NCBI RefSeq assembly: GCF_003855255.1
Contig: NZ_CP034072.1
Location: 5,141,208-5,205,207, forward strand
Origin: Mycolicibacterium nivoides
GTDB taxonomy: Bacteria > Actinomycetota > Actinomycetes > Mycobacteriales > Mycobacteriaceae
Length of the DNA: 64,000 nt
Direction of reading: 5' to 3'
The first letter of the stretch is position 1. Each line of letters starts with the position of its first letter. The position numbers were made by a program, and so were the translations under genes. The notes under the pieces were generated by a model, which saw nothing but the letters and a program-made list of their open reading frames with translations, ran no database searches and was not told the origin of the DNA. Below are positions 52,811-60,215 of the stretch, piece by piece.

Positions 52811-53800
52811 GTGAAGAACATCGTGCTGTGCTTCGACCACACAGATGAACATCCCGGACTCCGTGACGCGTCGAATACCGAGATGCTGTTTCGGTTGCTG
52901 GACGACACCGATCAGTTGACCTGGTATCACAGCGGCACGGCCATACGACACGGCCGAAGAATCGCGCCGGGCCGCCGCGGAGATGCCGTCAGCGAAGCCC
53001 GAGCCGCCATCGTCGAGGCGTACCGATTCCTCGGCGACGCCTGGGATCCAGGCGACCGGATCTTCGTGTTCGGCGGGGGCGAAGGCGGGCATCGCGCCGG
53101 TGAGCTGGCCACCCTGCTCGGCACGGTCGGCCTGTTGCCGGCGCACTCCGACGACGTGCTCGACTACGCACTCGCCACCTACGTACTGCCCCGCACTCCG
53201 CGCACGCCTCAGGATTGGCGGCAGATCAGGGTGCTGGCGGCGCAACTCGTCGGCGATCGCGACCCTGCGGTGCCGGTGCGGTTCGTCGGGCTGTGGAACG
53301 CGACGGCCACTCCGGGCACCAAACAGCGGATGGGTCCGCTGCCGACCGTGGAATCGGGCCGGCATGCGGTGGGCGTGGACGGCGGGCGCCGGACCGTGCG
53401 GTACTGCGAGCGCCTCGACGAAGTCTGGTTCCGGGGAGCCCGCTGCGATGTCACCGGTGGCACGGGTGCCTGCTGGCCGCTGGCCGATATCGCCCTGGAC
53501 TGGATGCTGGACGGGGCCATCGCCGCCGGGCTACACGTTGTCGACAACACAGCCTGCCCCACCGACCTCGACGCGCTGGCCGGGACCGCATCGGCGATCG
53601 GTCGGTGCCGGGCACCGCTGGACGCGCGGGTGCACGCCAGCGTCGAGGTGTACCTGCGTTCGCACCCGCACTATTGGCGGCGGCTGCCCGCGCGCATCGA
53701 ATGGGCCGATACCGAGTGGCTGGCCCGTGGTGAGCGGTTGGTGCACAGGCCGGTGACCCCGACCGTGCAGCGCGACATCCTCACCGCCATCGCCTCGTGA
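52811..53800 (+). CDS. DUF2235 (Tle1-like) protein lacking all catalytic residues
   Basis: A 329-residue relative of DUF2235/Tle1 phospholipases. The frame matches along its length: NIVLCFDHT for the usual FDGT block, SNTEMLFRLL, GDRIFVFGGGEGGHRAGELA for GFSRGA, VRFVGLWNATATPG for GVWDTV, and VWFRGARCDVTGG for WFPGVHSDVGGG. Nucleophile Ser, triad Asp and triad His are thus replaced by Glu, Asn and Arg. It should bind but not cleave lipid, or have a new role. The GTG at 52811 follows GGGGG; TTG 52787 is less likely. Next gene encodes an acidic-tailed membrane protein. Confidence 0.7.
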   Translation: MKNIVLCFDHTDEHPGLRDASNTEMLFRLLDDTDQLTWYHSGTAIRHGRRIAPGRRGDAVSEARAAIVEAYRFLGDAWDPGDRIFVFGGGEGGHRAGELATLLGTVGLLPAHSDDVLDYALATYVLPRTPRTPQDWRQIRVLAAQLVGDRDPAVPVRFVGLWNATATPGTKQRMGPLPTVESGRHAVGVDGGRRTVRYCERLDEVWFRGARCDVTGGTGACWPLADIALDWMLDGAIAAGLHVVDNTACPTDLDALAGTASAIGRCRAPLDARVHASVEVYLRSHPHYWRRLPARIEWADTEWLARGERLVHRPVTPTVQRDILTAIAS

Positions 53801-53873
53801 GCCGGCCGGTTTTGGCCAAAGTTTGCTGAGCCGGACCGCTGCCCGCGCCTGATGTCCGTGATATACCCACTTG

Positions 53874-54725
53874 GTGGGGATCATCGATTCAGTCACGGAG
53901 CGGGGGCGTGAGTTGGCTAGTTTCGAACCGGGTGCGTGGACTGCGCTCGCAGCATGGGTGGCGATCGTCGTCGTCGTCATCGCGCTGATCTATGCGTGGC
54001 GGCAGTACCTGAAGGCCAAGGAGCGGCAGGCCGAGCTGACTCAGCCCAACGTGTCGATGTTCATGGAGCCCAGCAGTGCCGATTGGCATCTGGTCGAACT
54101 GGTCGTCCGCAACTACGGGCAACGGCCGGCCTACGGTTTGCGGTTCGAGTTCGCGAACCCGCCGACGGTCGGCAAATACGAAAGCTCCTACGACGACAAC
54201 TTCGTCGACATCGTGCCGTTGAACCTGCCCGCCGAGATCCCGTACCTGGCGCCGTCGCAGGAGTGGCGCATCGTGTGGGATTCGGCCCTGGACCGCAAGC
54301 AATTGGGTGAGGCCATCGCGTCCCGCTTCGACGGCGCAGTCACCTACTACGACGAGCCGGGCTCCCCCGGCAAGCCCAGCGGGCGCAAGCTGCGCAACAC
54401 CGCGGTGCTGGATTGGGCGACGCTGCCACCGGTGGACCGCATGGAGCTGCTGACCACCCATGACCAGGCGCGCCGGGAGAAGCAGAAGCTCGAGTTGTTG
54501 CGCGGTGTGCTGACGTATTTCCAGTACGCGGCCAAGGAGTCCGACGAGCAGACGCTGCGGAACGAGATCAACCGCATCAATGCCCTGGGCGCCGAGGTGC
54601 GGTCCCGCTGGCGCGACCGGTACGAGGCCAGCCATGACGATGACGACGACGATTACGACGATGACGACCCCGAGACCGACCTGATCAAACCGGCGGCAAC
54701 CTCTGGCAGGCGTCATCGGGCCTGA
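53874..54725 (+). CDS. Unknown single-pass membrane protein with acidic tail
   Basis: I do not recognise this 283-residue protein. A short N-terminus is followed by one transmembrane helix (about 22-45: WTALAAWVAIVVVVIALIYAW), a soluble beta-rich domain (HLVELVVRNYGQRPAYGLRFEF), a coiled-coil-like segment near 200-250 and a run of Asp residues broken by Tyr (DDDDDDYDDDD) before the basic tail GRRHRA. GTG 53874 or TTG 53871 may start it. It follows the DUF2235 gene by 73 bp. Confidence 0.72.
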   Translation: MGIIDSVTERGRELASFEPGAWTALAAWVAIVVVVIALIYAWRQYLKAKERQAELTQPNVSMFMEPSSADWHLVELVVRNYGQRPAYGLRFEFANPPTVGKYESSYDDNFVDIVPLNLPAEIPYLAPSQEWRIVWDSALDRKQLGEAIASRFDGAVTYYDEPGSPGKPSGRKLRNTAVLDWATLPPVDRMELLTTHDQARREKQKLELLRGVLTYFQYAAKESDEQTLRNEINRINALGAEVRSRWRDRYEASHDDDDDDYDDDDPETDLIKPAATSGRRHRA

Positions 54726-54748
54726 GGCCACTCGCTAGCATCAGTGCG

Positions 54749-55459
54749 ATGAGCAGCCTGGTGAGCTACGAGCTCAACGATGCCGTCGCCACGATCACGA
54801 TGGACGACGGCAAAGTCAACGCACTGTCGCCTGCGATGCAGGCCGAGATCAACGCGGCGCTGGATCAGGCGGCCGCAGGCGCGGCTGCCGGCGAGGTGAA
54901 AGCCGTGGTGCTGGCGGGCAATTCGAAGGTGTTCAGCGGCGGGTTCGACCTGAGCGTGTTCTCGGCCGGCGATGCGGCGGCGACCCTGGCCATGCTCGCC
55001 GGCGGCTTCGAGCTGTCGGTGCGGTGTCTGACCTTCCCGGTGCCGGTGATCATGGCCGCGACCGGACATGCCATCGCGATGGGCTCGTTCCTGCTGCTGT
55101 CGGGTGATCATCGGGTCGGCTCGGTGACGTCGCGGTGCCAGGCCAACGAGGTGAAGATCGGGATGACGCTGCCGATCTCGGCCATCGAGATCATGCGGAT
55201 GCGCTTGACCCGCGCCGCCTTTCAACGCGGAGTCTCCATGGCCGCGGTGTTCACCGGTGACGTGGCCATCGCGGGCGGCTGGCTCGATGAGGTCGTCGAG
55301 GCCGACGCGGTGCTGTCCCGCGCCCAGGAGGTGGCCGCCGAAGCTGCGGCAACCTTGAACACCGGTGCACACGTGGCTAGCAAGCTCAAGGCCCGCGCCG
55401 AGGCCATCACCGCGATTCGCGCCGGAATCGACGGGCTGGCAAAGGAATTCGCGGGTTAG
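54749..55459 (+). CDS. echA3: Enoyl-CoA hydratase/isomerase family protein
   Basis: A 236-residue crotonase-fold protein. GNSKVFSGGFDLSVF and TGHAIAMGSFLLLSGDHRVG are the oxyanion-hole blocks. The catalytic glutamates of classic hydratases are not obvious (KIGMTLPISAIEIM), so it may be an isomerase or thioesterase-like member. It is in the place of Rv0632c. Confidence 0.87.
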   Translation: MSSLVSYELNDAVATITMDDGKVNALSPAMQAEINAALDQAAAGAAAGEVKAVVLAGNSKVFSGGFDLSVFSAGDAAATLAMLAGGFELSVRCLTFPVPVIMAATGHAIAMGSFLLLSGDHRVGSVTSRCQANEVKIGMTLPISAIEIMRMRLTRAAFQRGVSMAAVFTGDVAIAGGWLDEVVEADAVLSRAQEVAAEAAATLNTGAHVASKLKARAEAITAIRAGIDGLAKEFAG

Positions 55460-55489
55460 ACGCCTTCCGGTCGGCCCTGCTCGACAGGG

Positions 55490-56038
55490 TCACCCACGCA
55501 GGCGCCGCACCAGCAGGTACACCAGGCGCCCGACCAACCCGAACACCGTCACCAGGACCACCACCGCGGCCACGTACGGCAGAGCGGACTCGGCGCCGGA
55601 GGCGATACCGTCCCACCAGGTCGGTGGGCCCACCGTGACGGTCACCGCGTAGCGCCGGCACACCCGGTCACCGTTGTCGGACTCGACCAGGCTGACCTGC
55701 GCAGTTCCCGTCTGCCGCGCTCGGTATCTCATGGTGTTGGTGCCATTGCCGTTTCCCGCAGGCGGCGGCTTCCGGGCAGGCTGGTAGAGCTGGCCCAGAT
55801 ATTCCGCGACGTCGGGGGCGGAGTTGTCTTCCTTGCGCCACTGGCAACCGGTTTGGTCGTAATCGTCGGCGAGCACGATGTCGAAGAGCTGGCCGCTCCG
55901 GACTTGGACGTGACCGCCATTGTCATCGTCGGTTGCGATCACATCCGGCTGCGGCGCACAGCCACCCGCCATCAGCACCAGCGAGCACAGAAGCGAAAGG
56001 GCCAGCCAACGCACGGGCCGGCCCCATCCCTCTGACAT
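55490..56038 (-). CDS. Lipoprotein with C-terminal membrane anchor
   Basis: A 182-residue protein with a lipoprotein signal (LALSLLCSLVLMAGGC) and, unusually, a second hydrophobic helix at the C-terminus (ALPYVAAVVVLVTVFGLVGRLVYLLV) ending VRRLRG. The domain between (HVQVRSGQLFDIVLADDYDQTGCQW ends a strand pair; GTAQVSLVESDNGD a late one) recalls chagasin/I42 cysteine protease inhibitors, but the match is weak. Start ATG 56038 chosen for the signal peptide. Function unknown. Confidence 0.75.
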   Translation of the reverse strand: MSEGWGRPVRWLALSLLCSLVLMAGGCAPQPDVIATDDDNGGHVQVRSGQLFDIVLADDYDQTGCQWRKEDNSAPDVAEYLGQLYQPARKPPPAGNGNGTNTMRYRARQTGTAQVSLVESDNGDRVCRRYAVTVTVGPPTWWDGIASGAESALPYVAAVVVLVTVFGLVGRLVYLLVRRLRG

Positions 56039-56184
56039 CAAACAATCGTATGGGCCGGCTACCACCGTGGTTGACGGCAATCTCGCGCCCTAGCGACGGG
56101 GCGGTCCCCTCGCGTTCGTAACGCCACGGCGTCAAACGCGGAGCGACGGGCGACGACTCCGCGCCCGCACCGCCGATCGCACCA

Positions 56185-56208
56185 ATACATGTATGTGCTA
56201 TGCACATA
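56185..56208. promoter_or_regulatory. Candidate MarR operator over the promoter
   Basis: TATGTGC-TAT-GCACATA (56192-56208) is a perfect inverted repeat ending two bases before the GTG; it overlaps a second palindrome ATACATGTAT (56185-56194). The tight spacing suggests a leaderless or very short-leader mRNA under MarR control. Confidence 0.65.
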
Positions 56209-56210
56209 TA

Positions 56211-56669
56211 GTGCCTCGCTACAACCAACTCGATGAGCTCCTCGTGCGCATTCACACCGTCCGGCAGCGCCCTGGGTGGCGGCGCCGGCTGATCGACGCA
56301 TCGGGCAGTGTCCCGTCGCTGTCGACGCTGCGGGTGTTGCGCGCCGTCGAGCAGCGGGAGAAGGCCGGGCAGAGCGCATCGATCGGCGAGGTGGCCGAGA
56401 ACATGGCCGTCGAGCACTCCACCGCCAGCCGCACCGTCGCCAATGTCGTCGCCGCCGGGCTGCTGACCAAGAGCCAAGACGTCGATGATCAGCGCCGGTG
56501 GGTGCTCACCCTCACCGACGCGGGACGCCGGGCCCTCGCCGACGTCACCGAACGGCGGCGCGAAATGGTCGCCGAGACCGTGGCCGAGTGGCCCGAGTCC
56601 GACGTCGACAAACTCGTCGACCTGCTGGAGCAGCTGGTGACCGATTTCGAGCGGGGGATCTGTTCGTGA
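56211..56669 (+). CDS. MarR family transcriptional regulator
   Basis: A 152-residue MarR regulator: winged helix at about 55-115 (IGEVAENMAVEHSTASRTVANVVAAGLL; DDQRRWVLTLTDAGRRAL) between dimer helices. The GTG at 56211 is chosen because the operator ends just before it; ATG 56193 lies inside the operator. Its stop overlaps the MFS start (GTGA), so it is a repressor-pump operon. Confidence 0.88.
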   Translation: MPRYNQLDELLVRIHTVRQRPGWRRRLIDASGSVPSLSTLRVLRAVEQREKAGQSASIGEVAENMAVEHSTASRTVANVVAAGLLTKSQDVDDQRRWVLTLTDAGRRALADVTERRREMVAETVAEWPESDVDKLVDLLEQLVTDFERGICS

Positions 56670-57916
56670 CGGCCCAGACCACTGCCCGCCCGCAGCCGCG
56701 CGGCGCCCTGCGGCTGATGTTCGACCCGGTCTTCGGCGCCTTGTTCTGGGGCAAGATGTTCTCCGTCGTCGCGGTGTGGACGCACGGCATCGTGGCGGCC
56801 ATCGTGATCTTCGACGCCACCGGCTCGGCGGTGATGGTGGGCATGGTCGGCGTCGCCCAGTTCCTCCCCCAGCTCATCCTGAGCCCGACCAGCGGCAAGT
56901 GGGCCGACGTCGGCAACCCGGCCCGCCAGATCCTGTGGGGCCGGGTCTTGTGCATCATCGGCTCCGGCTCGACCGCACTCTGGCTGTACCTGTCCCCCGA
57001 CCTGCAGGGCACGGCCGCGGCGGTCCCGGTACTCGTCGGCTCCACCCTCGTGGGCTTCGGATTCGTCATCGGCGGCCCGGCCATGCAGTCGGTCGTGCCG
57101 AGTCTCATCCGCGACGGCGAACTGCCGACGGCCATGGCGCTCAACAGCATTCCGATGACCATCGGCCGCATCCTGGGTCCGGCCATCGGCGCGTTCCTGG
57201 CCGCCCGTCTCGGCGCGGCGCCGGGTTTCGCGATCAGCGCGGGCCTGCACATGGTGTTCGCGATCTTCCTGCTGCTGGTCACCTTCCCGGCCCGGCCCGA
57301 GCGCAGCCCGGACGGCGACTACCGGGTGCGCGCGGCGCTGGCCTACGTCTGGCGGGACCGTCCGCTGCTGCTGGCGCTGCTGGCCGTGACGACGGTGGGC
57401 TTCGCCTCCGATCCGTCCATCACGCTCACCCCGTCGATGGCCGAGGATCTCGGCGGCGGCGCCCATCTGGTGGGTGCGCTGTCGGCGGCGTTCGGCATCG
57501 GCGCGGCCGTCGGCATGGTGGTGCTGGCTTCTTTGCGTGGGCGGGTGCCCGCGGCCCTGGTATCGGCGATCGGGCTGTGGATGTTGGTCGCCGGGTCGGG
57601 CCTGCTGGCGCTGAGTACCGTGACGGCCTTGGCCCTGGCGGGTTTCGCGATCGCGGGGCTGGGTTTCGGCTGGGCGATGACGGGTCTGAGCACCGTCGTG
57701 CAGGAGCGGGCCCCCGAGGAACTGCGGGGCCGCATCATGGCGTTGTGGCTCGTCGGCTTCCTCGGGTCGCGCCCGTTCGCGGCGGCACTGCTGGGCGGTG
57801 CGGCCGACGTGTTCAACGTGCGGGTGGCGTTCATGATCGCCGGTGCGGTGACGCTGGCGGTGACCCTGGCCGCCCGCCCGGCCGCGTTGTCGGCACCAAA
57901 CCCCGTGGCGGCCTGA
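56666..57916 (+). CDS. MFS transporter, drug efflux type
   Basis: A 416-residue major facilitator with about twelve hydrophobic segments. It begins VTAQTTARPQPRGALRLMFDPVFGALFWGKM, and the loop between helices 2 and 3 has SPTSGKWADVGNPARQILWGR, a variant of motif A. The family includes MFS_3 exporters. Regulated by the coupled MarR gene, its substrate is probably a toxic small molecule. Tail-to-tail with the broken PEP-utilising gene at three bases. Confidence 0.88.
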   Translation: MTAQTTARPQPRGALRLMFDPVFGALFWGKMFSVVAVWTHGIVAAIVIFDATGSAVMVGMVGVAQFLPQLILSPTSGKWADVGNPARQILWGRVLCIIGSGSTALWLYLSPDLQGTAAAVPVLVGSTLVGFGFVIGGPAMQSVVPSLIRDGELPTAMALNSIPMTIGRILGPAIGAFLAARLGAAPGFAISAGLHMVFAIFLLLVTFPARPERSPDGDYRVRAALAYVWRDRPLLLALLAVTTVGFASDPSITLTPSMAEDLGGGAHLVGALSAAFGIGAAVGMVVLASLRGRVPAALVSAIGLWMLVAGSGLLALSTVTALALAGFAIAGLGFGWAMTGLSTVVQERAPEELRGRIMALWLVGFLGSRPFAAALLGGAADVFNVRVAFMIAGAVTLAVTLAARPAALSAPNPVAA

Positions 57917-57919
57917 CGC

Positions 57920-59632
57920 TCAGGCCACCCGCACAATGCGTCCGGCCGCCCCGTCGACCTCGACGATATGGCCGGTGCGCAGTACCCGGCTGGCGGTCTT
58001 CGATCCGACCACGCACGGGATGCCGAACTCCCGGGCGATGATCGCCGCATGCGACATCGTGGCCCCGGTGCTCAGGACCACCGCGGCCGCATAGGTGAAG
58101 TACGGCGTCCAGCCGACGTCGATGCTGTCGGCGACCAGGATTTCGCCGGGGCTCAGTTGGTGCAGCGATTCCACGGTCACCACCCGGACGCGGCCCGTGA
58201 CGGAGCCGACAGACGCCGGTATCCCGGAAAGCGCTTCGCCACATCCGATTTCGGGGACCGTCTCGGGACTCGGCGTCCAAGTCCCGACGAAGTCCAGCGG
58301 TGGCCGTTCGCGCTCCAGACGCGCCCGTTCGGCCCGCCGGCGCAACACCAGGTACCGGACGTCCAGCGGAGGCCACAGCAGTTCGTCGAGCACGAGGTAG
58401 AACACGTCGTCGGGGTCGACGATGACGCCCTGCTCCACCAGCCGCGCGCCCAGTTCTCGGGCAGCGAGTCGATATTCGTGGGTGAGGCGGATCGCGGCGT
58501 CGCGGCCGCGTTCCCTGGACCGCTGGAACCACGCCCCGACCCAGGTCAGCAACCGCACCCACGGCGACATCGCCGGCTCGGGCACTCGATGCTGGGCAGC
58601 GCCCGCGAGCTTGCCGACCACCTCGAGCAACACTGCCGGGTCGTCGGCGAAGACCGGGTTGGCCAGCTCACTCTCCCCCGGTCCCCGGTGTCCCCATGCG
58701 GCGACCACGGCATCGAGCCGTGCAACGAACTCCGGGTGCTGCGTCCTCAGCAGTTCGATGGCCGGCCCGGTTCGGTGTTCCCTGAGGACGGCCGCGATCG
58801 CGGGGTCCGAGGCGACATCGGCGGCCAGCGCACGGGTGGCCATGGTCAGACCCGCGCTCGCCAATTTCTCCATCCCGCCGAAGAATTCGGTGGACAGTGA
58901 GCGGCGGGCCAGGATCTCGAGAACGCCGGTGAACGACACCGAAGCCAGGGTAATGAGTGCGGCCGTGCCCCAGGCGTCGACGACTTCGTCATGCAGACAA
59001 CGCAATTCGTCGCGCAGTCGCACGTCGGACCGGCCGGCGTAATACGCGGCACCGCGCTGCCGGCTGCGCGCGTCGACATCCATCCGCTTGGTTTCGGTAC
59101 CGGAGGACGCCACGAACACCAGCAGCCGCGGCAACCGGCGCGCCTTGGCCCACAGCCCCGCCCGCGCGGTCTCGGAGCCGTCGTCGTCATGGTCGGCGCC
59201 GAACAGCTTGTCGCGCCAGCCCGCAGGCCCGGCGGCGGGAAGTACGGCGCCCGCCGCGAACAGCACCGTCAGGTTGGCGTAGATCCGGTGGCCGAAGGCC
59301 CCGGTCTGCTCCTCGATGACCGCGCGGCGCAACTCACCGTCCACGCTCATCGCTTCGACCGCGTGGACCCCCATGACCCGCATGCCGTCGAGCGAAAGCT
59401 CCAGCGACAACGGCGTCATCGGCCCCGGGAACGCCTCGGTGGTGTTCACCGCGGTGTATGCGGGCCAGCGCGGGTCGACGTCGGTGTCGAATTCGCCGCG
59501 GGCATCGCTCGCCGGATATCGGAGCGCCGGCGCGCGGGTGGGCACCCGCACCCACGGGTAACGCCACGGCAGCCGAATCTGCCTACCGCGCACGACGATG
59601 TGGGCCCGGTTGGCTGTGGCGAAGTCCCGCAC
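57920..59632 (-). CDS. C-terminal piece: PEP-utilising enzyme mobile domain protein
   Basis: The open part after the TAG, usable from GTG 59632 (570 residues). Its last 90 residues form the swivel domain of PEP synthase/PPDK enzymes: STGATMSHAAIIAREFGIPCVVG with the phospho-accepting His. The ATP-grasp and PEP barrel domains of the full enzymes are absent. A homologous partner is not in the window. Whether it is made as a separate protein is unknown. Confidence 0.6.
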   Translation of the reverse strand: MRDFATANRAHIVVRGRQIRLPWRYPWVRVPTRAPALRYPASDARGEFDTDVDPRWPAYTAVNTTEAFPGPMTPLSLELSLDGMRVMGVHAVEAMSVDGELRRAVIEEQTGAFGHRIYANLTVLFAAGAVLPAAGPAGWRDKLFGADHDDDGSETARAGLWAKARRLPRLLVFVASSGTETKRMDVDARSRQRGAAYYAGRSDVRLRDELRCLHDEVVDAWGTAALITLASVSFTGVLEILARRSLSTEFFGGMEKLASAGLTMATRALAADVASDPAIAAVLREHRTGPAIELLRTQHPEFVARLDAVVAAWGHRGPGESELANPVFADDPAVLLEVVGKLAGAAQHRVPEPAMSPWVRLLTWVGAWFQRSRERGRDAAIRLTHEYRLAARELGARLVEQGVIVDPDDVFYLVLDELLWPPLDVRYLVLRRRAERARLERERPPLDFVGTWTPSPETVPEIGCGEALSGIPASVGSVTGRVRVVTVESLHQLSPGEILVADSIDVGWTPYFTYAAAVVLSTGATMSHAAIIAREFGIPCVVGSKTASRVLRTGHIVEVDGAAGRIVRVA

Positions 59633-59728
59633 GCAGTCTGACGCCGACCACGCGGGGTGGAATCCGAGGGCACTCAGCCGGGCGGTGTCCAGCTCGGGGT
59701 CGACCTCGCCGGCCCGCTCGAAGTACGG

Positions 59729-60112
59729 CTAGCCCAGCAGCGCGGCCACCTGCCGCAACGGCAGTGAGTCGGCGGCCAGGCCCACCACACCGGCCCAGTC
59801 CGGGTTGTCGACGGCGTCGGCTATGAAGCGCGCGACGTCATCGGGGTGAACGAATTGCACCGGGTTGGGCCGGTTCCTGGCCCCGACGATGACGGGTGCG
59901 GCGTAGCGCAGGCGTGTCGCACCGGCCGCATCCCGGCCCAGCACCGGGGCCAGCTCGACGCGCAGTTCGGCGTCCCGCGTCACCGTGATGACGCGGGATT
60001 CCAGCCGCACGACGACACTGCCGGCCTCGGACAGCTGGTGTCCCCTGCGCCGCAGTTCCGCCCGGATAGCGGCGTCGGCGCCGTCGCAGGTACCGCTGAC
60101 CACAACGCGCAT
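59729..60112 (-). CDS. N-terminal piece: epimerase-like domain fragment
   Basis: 127 residues before the TAG. MRVVVSGTCDG replaces the usual Rossmann GxxGxxG, and NPVQFVHPDDVARFIADAV is the typical late block of SDR/NAD-dependent epimerases. The domain is shortened, so it may not bind NAD. Confidence 0.55.
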   Translation of the reverse strand: MRVVVSGTCDGADAAIRAELRRRGHQLSEAGSVVVRLESRVITVTRDAELRVELAPVLGRDAAGATRLRYAAPVIVGARNRPNPVQFVHPDDVARFIADAVDNPDWAGVVGLAADSLPLRQVAALLG

Positions 60113-60215
60113 CCCAATCAGTGTGCGGCGGCCGCGGGCGGGCTGTCAGTCGATTTGCTCAGGATCGTCGGCCTGGGGTTTTCGGTGTCGGCCCGCGGTC
60201 CTATCGTGTGTATCG

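Larger units (their letters stand above)
57920..60112 (-). pseudogene. Epimerase/PEP-utilising-domain fusion split by in-frame TAG
   Basis: From ATG 60112 one reading frame runs to 57920, 731 codons, broken only by TAG at 59729-59731 (codon 128). After the stop the frame continues PYFERAGEVDPELDTARL and stays open through the next piece. Both sides are codon-normal, so this looks like a recent nonsense mutation or a sequencing error. The intact protein would have a short NAD-binding epimerase-like domain, an unassigned helical middle and a C-terminal PEP-utilising swivel domain. Confidence 0.75.

Noticed and set aside
53874..54725. Type VI secretion immunity protein paired with the Tle1-like protein
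   Set aside because: No T6SS gene is near, mycobacteria lack T6SS, and the Tle1-like protein has no catalytic residues.
59729..59731. TAG read as pyrrolysine or another recoding
   Set aside because: Mycobacteria are not known to have the pyrrolysine system, and there is no sign of a recoding element; a nonsense mutation is simpler.
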